Positions 63,016 to 64,000 of a DNA stretch of 64,000 nt are shown piece after piece. A program made the position numbers and the translations under genes. The DNA is taken from positions 744,001 to 808,000 of the forward strand of contig CAVURM010000001.1 in assembly GCA_963743875.1 (NCBI GenBank), written 5' to 3'. This DNA is from RHKX01 sp963743875 (GTDB lineage Bacteria > Actinomycetota > Thermoleophilia > Solirubrobacterales > 70-9). The notes under the pieces were generated by a model, which made no database searches, was not told the origin of the DNA, and saw nothing but the letters and a program-made list of their open reading frames with translations. Position 1 is the stretch's first letter; every line of letters begins with the position of its first letter.

Positions 63016-63924
63016 ATGAAAGTTCTCGTCACGGGCGCCAGCGGCACCATCGGTAGAGCGCTCTGCGAGGCGCTACTGGCCCGCGGCGATCAGGTCGTCG
63101 GACTCTCGCGGAGCCCCGAGCGCTCCAAACAGCGCGTTCCCGGCGTCACCTGGCACGCCTGGAACCCGACCCTCGAGAGGCCGCCCGAGGAGGTATTCGA
63201 CGGCGTCGGCGGAGTGGTCAACCTGGTCGGAGAGCCGATCAACCAACGCTGGACCGAAGATGCCAAGAAGCGCATCTGGGAGAGCCGCGAGATCGCCACG
63301 AAGAATCTCGTCGCCGCCATGCTCGCGGCCCCTCAGACCCCACCCGTCCTCGTCAGTCAATCGGCCGTCGGCTATTACGGCGACCGCGGCGATCAGATCG
63401 TCGACGAGTCGGCCCCGGCCGGCTCCAGCTTCGACGCCAAGGTCTGCATCGCCTGGGAAGCTGCAGCCGAGGAGGCTGCCGGCGGCGACGTCCGTGTGGC
63501 GATCATGCGCACCGGCCTGCTGCTGACCAAGGACGCCGGTCTGCTCGGCGAGCTGCTGCTGCCGTTCAAGCTCGGGGTCGGCGGACCGGTCGCCGGGGGT
63601 CGCAACTACATGCCGTGGATCAGCCTCGCCGACGAGGTCGGACTGCTGCTCTGGGGCCTCGACACCCAGTCGGCCTCCGGCGTCTACAACGCCTGCGCCC
63701 CGAACCCGGTGACGAATCGGGAGTTCTCGAAGTCCCTGGGGCGCGCCCTCGGTAGGCCCGCTGTGATGCCCGTGCCCAAATTCGCGGTCAAGCTCAGGCT
63801 CGGAGGGGAACTCGGCGATGTCGCCACCGGCGGCCAGCGGGCCCTGCCCCGGCGCGTGCAGGACGAGGGCTACGTCTTCCGCTTCCCGGAGATCGACGCC
63901 GCGATGCAGGACGCCCTGTCCTGA
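63016..63924 (+). CDS. TIGR01777-family NAD(P)-dependent epimerase (SDR39U1/YfcH-like)
   Basis: 302 residues from the ATG at 63016, with GGGAGAGG four bases upstream. VLVTGASGTIGRALCEALLARG is the Rossmann motif, GVGGVVNLVGEPINQRWTEDAKKRIWESR the family-specific segment, and a C-terminal DUF1731-like part (YNACAPNPVTNREFSKSLGRALGRP) follows. Function remains unclear; some members are linked to cell division or heme-related processes. The operon link to the malic enzyme upstream (10 bases) may only be positional. Confidence 0.9.
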   Translation: MKVLVTGASGTIGRALCEALLARGDQVVGLSRSPERSKQRVPGVTWHAWNPTLERPPEEVFDGVGGVVNLVGEPINQRWTEDAKKRIWESREIATKNLVAAMLAAPQTPPVLVSQSAVGYYGDRGDQIVDESAPAGSSFDAKVCIAWEAAAEEAAGGDVRVAIMRTGLLLTKDAGLLGELLLPFKLGVGGPVAGGRNYMPWISLADEVGLLLWGLDTQSASGVYNACAPNPVTNREFSKSLGRALGRPAVMPVPKFAVKLRLGGELGDVATGGQRALPRRVQDEGYVFRFPEIDAAMQDALS

Positions 63925-63930
63925 GCCCCC

Positions 63931-64000
63931 TCACGGGACCGTGATCGGCGCCGGGGCCGGCCTCAAAGGACCGCCGCCGAGCGCGTCGTAGGCACCGACC
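63931..64000 (-). CDS. 3' end of a gene cut by the window edge
   Basis: On the minus strand 22 codons (VGAYDALGGGPLRPAPAPITVP) read in from the window end to a TGA at 63931-63933. The composition fits a real C-terminus, but too little is visible to identify it. It would converge with the epimerase gene. Confidence 0.35.
   Translation of the reverse strand, partial: VGAYDALGGGPLRPAPAPITVP

Overview
The window looks like chromosomal DNA from a very GC-rich actinobacterium. The best guess is the class Thermoleophilia (Solirubrobacterales or a close relative). This is inferred from strong G/C third-position bias, frequent GTG and TTG starts, a PanC-PanB-DUF2520 cluster, an APC-permease/TrkA-pair block that I recall from mycobacteria, a four-S1-domain RpsA, a proofreading-deficient PolA, an actinobacterial-type LexA box, and several small lipoproteins and a collagen-like secreted protein. 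No phage, transposase, integrase, plasmid, rRNA or CRISPR signal was seen. It is mostly housekeeping sequence.

Layout. 0.1-6.2 kb: SDR and quinone oxidoreductase pair, a secreted penicillin-acylase-type hydrolase, a small lipoprotein, an EamA exporter and a tiny four-cysteine protein. 6.3-9.9 kb: a heterodimeric ABC exporter, badly frameshifted. 10-10.8 kb: a broken lipoprotein gene and tRNA-Gln(CTG). 10.8-17.6 kb: a minus-strand block of FAD-dependent reductase, two TrkA proteins and a tandem [two-helix small protein + APC permease/USP] module, followed by a palindromic repeat cluster. 18-22.8 kb: H+-pyrophosphatase, a DUF1844-like protein, a carboxylate-amine ligase, Rex and a glutaredoxin-like protein. 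22.8-26.4 kb: tsaE-tsaB-rimI-tsaD for tRNA t6A, with family-4 uracil-DNA glycosylase and an FmdB zinc ribbon. 26.6-29.2 kb: DUF2520-panC-panB. 29.3-31.7 kb: lipoprotein, acyltransferase, hypothetical, and LysM/DD-carboxypeptidase.

31.7-39.5 kb: an Ig-like gene remnant, uvrA with an SOS box, a coiled-coil protein, uvrB and a Kef-type antiporter. 39.5-44.6 kb: ECF sigma/anti-sigma pair, a heavily frameshifted Rieske-TPP fusion enzyme with an unknown partner, and membrane proteins. 44.6-49.2 kb: hypothetical, collagen-like protein, lytic transglycosylase, coaE, rpsA and a small ORF. 49.2-53.4 kb: a geranylgeranyl-reductase-like flavoprotein, a DMT transporter, and a sigma factor with a membrane anchor and acidic tail next to a secreted acidic DUF5666/TSP3-like protein. 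53.5-56.6 kb: a PspC-type envelope-stress two-component operon. 56.7-64 kb: polA, a zinc metallopeptidase, SDR, malic enzyme and a TIGR01777 epimerase.

About 30 single-base frameshifts interrupt otherwise conserved proteins and cluster near 8.2-9.4, 10.0-11.4 and 40.6-42.4 kb, while long neighbouring stretches (18-31 kb, 32-39 kb, 42.5-61 kb) are clean. The simplest reading is a draft, probably long-read or metagenomic, consensus with local low quality rather than true gene decay. Genes are therefore described as reconstructed across the shifts.

The parts that look most worth following are the duplicated small-protein/APC-USP module beside the TrkA pair, the membrane-tailed sigma factor that shares an upstream 12-mer with its acidic secreted neighbour, the Rieske-TPP fusion enzyme, and the inverted-repeat cluster at 17.67-17.91 kb.
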